In this document: positions 4,732-5,324 of the stretch, piece after piece
Layout: every line of letters starts with the position of its first letter
Position numbering within the stretch: the stretch's first letter is position 1
Assembly: GCA_964345395.1 (NCBI GenBank)
Contig: CAYFRA010000091.1
Span: forward strand, 1 to 5,324
Origin: UPXZ01 sp964345395
Lineage (GTDB): Bacteria > Bacteroidota > Bacteroidia > Bacteroidales > Paludibacteraceae
DNA: 5,324 nucleotides
Direction of reading: 5' to 3'
Program-made: the position numbers and the translations under genes
The notes under the pieces: model-generated
Seen by the model: only the letters and a program-made list of their open reading frames with translations
The model's database searches: none
Told to the model about the DNA's origin: nothing

Positions 4732-5324
4732 ATGAAACACGAATGTAAATCTTGTATTTTTAATGAAAAAGCTACCAAAGTATTGAGTAGCAGTAATTTT
4801 CATTTGTTAGAAGAGAATCATCTTGTTATCAATTTTCATAAAGGAGATTCGATAATCAAGCAAGGGGTGTATTCGACTAATGTTGTATTCTTGCGACAAG
4901 GATTGGTAAAAATACATATCAAAGGTCCATACAGCGAGCAAATTGTACGTTTGGTAAAAGCACCAACATATTTAGGCTTACCTACCACCATTGGCGATAA
5001 AATCAATCAATATTCCATCACAGCACTTTCTGATGTAGAAGTTTGCTTTATCAATATTGAGGTATTTGAAACAATTTTGAAAGAAAATACTGTATTTGCC
5101 AATGAAATCATTTTGGAACTTTGCAGAAATGAATTAGACTCGTTTGAGCGATGTGCTAACCGTACACAAAAACAGGCACGTGGAAAAATAGCAGCATTTC
5201 TATTAGAGATGAGTAATCATATTTTTGAGTCAGATAGTTTCACATTACCACTCTCCCAATCAGAAATTGGCAACTTAGTTGACGTAGGTCGCGAAGGCGT
5301 AAGCCGTGTTATGTCAGAATATGA
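4732..5324 (+). CDS. Crp/Fnr-family transcriptional regulator (3' end outside window)
   Basis: Starts at ATG 4732; 197 codons are visible before the window edge cuts the gene near its C-terminus. The cyclic-nucleotide-binding-like beta roll runs roughly 30-110 (FHKGDSIIKQG, VVFLRQGLVKIHI, LGLPTTIG, YSITALSDVEVCFI). A dimerization helix covers about 112-140, and a winged HTH runs from about 145 with KQARGKIAAFLLEM, LPLSQSEIGNLVDVGREGVSRVMSEY. Recognition-helix residues Arg187, Glu188 and Arg192 align with CRP Arg180, Glu181 and Arg185. The beta roll lacks an obvious cAMP-pocket RxxE signature, so the effector is not cAMP on present evidence. Cys5-x2-Cys8 and Cys105 resemble three of the four FNR cluster ligands (see findings). 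It is transcribed divergently from dsrE2, and a CRP-like palindrome in its own promoter suggests autoregulation and control of the sulfur/Hdr genes. The immediate upstream spacing implies a very short or absent 5' leader. Confidence 0.92.
   Translation, partial: MKHECKSCIFNEKATKVLSSSNFHLLEENHLVINFHKGDSIIKQGVYSTNVVFLRQGLVKIHIKGPYSEQIVRLVKAPTYLGLPTTIGDKINQYSITALSDVEVCFINIEVFETILKENTVFANEIILELCRNELDSFERCANRTQKQARGKIAAFLLEMSNHIFESDSFTLPLSQSEIGNLVDVGREGVSRVMSEY

Overview
The window looks like part of an anaerobic or facultatively anaerobic Bacteroidota chromosome. The support is AT-rich intergenic DNA, no convincing Shine-Dalgarno sites, and two matches to the Bacteroidota-type -7 element TAnnTTTG in the single divergent promoter region. 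The taxon is inferred from style and protein flavour; no marker gene is present.

Layout: five genes on the minus strand are followed, across a 150-bp divergent spacer, by one plus-strand gene cut by the right edge. In transcription order the minus-strand genes are a DsrE2-like sulfur-transfer protein (4581-4027), a TusA-family sulfur carrier with a CPGP motif (3892-3641), a small MvhD/FlpD-like protein that has lost most usual [2Fe-2S] ligands (3460-3047), a 449-residue HdrA-like flavo-iron-sulfur protein (3050-1701), and a second HdrA-like protein with N-terminal HdrA domain, FAD domain and C-terminal two-cluster ferredoxin domain (1673 to beyond position 1). The second HdrA-like gene has no stop in the window; 557 codons are visible. 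The MvhD-like and first HdrA-like genes overlap as GTGA, and the second HdrA-like gene follows after 27 nt, so these three form a tight unit. DsrE2 and TusA are separated from each other and from that unit by longer spacers (134 and 180 bp) carrying repeats.

The plus-strand gene (4732 onward) encodes a Crp/Fnr-type regulator. Its recognition helix carries the CRP-like R-E-x3-R reading head. A perfect 18-bp palindrome with CRP-type TGTGA-N6-TCACA half-sites lies in its own promoter, between that gene and dsrE2.

Working model (inference): DsrE2 and TusA pass protein-bound persulfide sulfur to or from a flavin-based electron-transfer complex built from two dissimilar HdrA subunits (a QmoA/QmoB-like arrangement) plus a modified MvhD-like subunit, under control of the divergent Crp/Fnr regulator. 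No HdrB, HdrC, Dsr, Apr, Sat, rhodanese or LbpA gene is in the window, so the catalytic partner and the direction of sulfur flow cannot be decided here.
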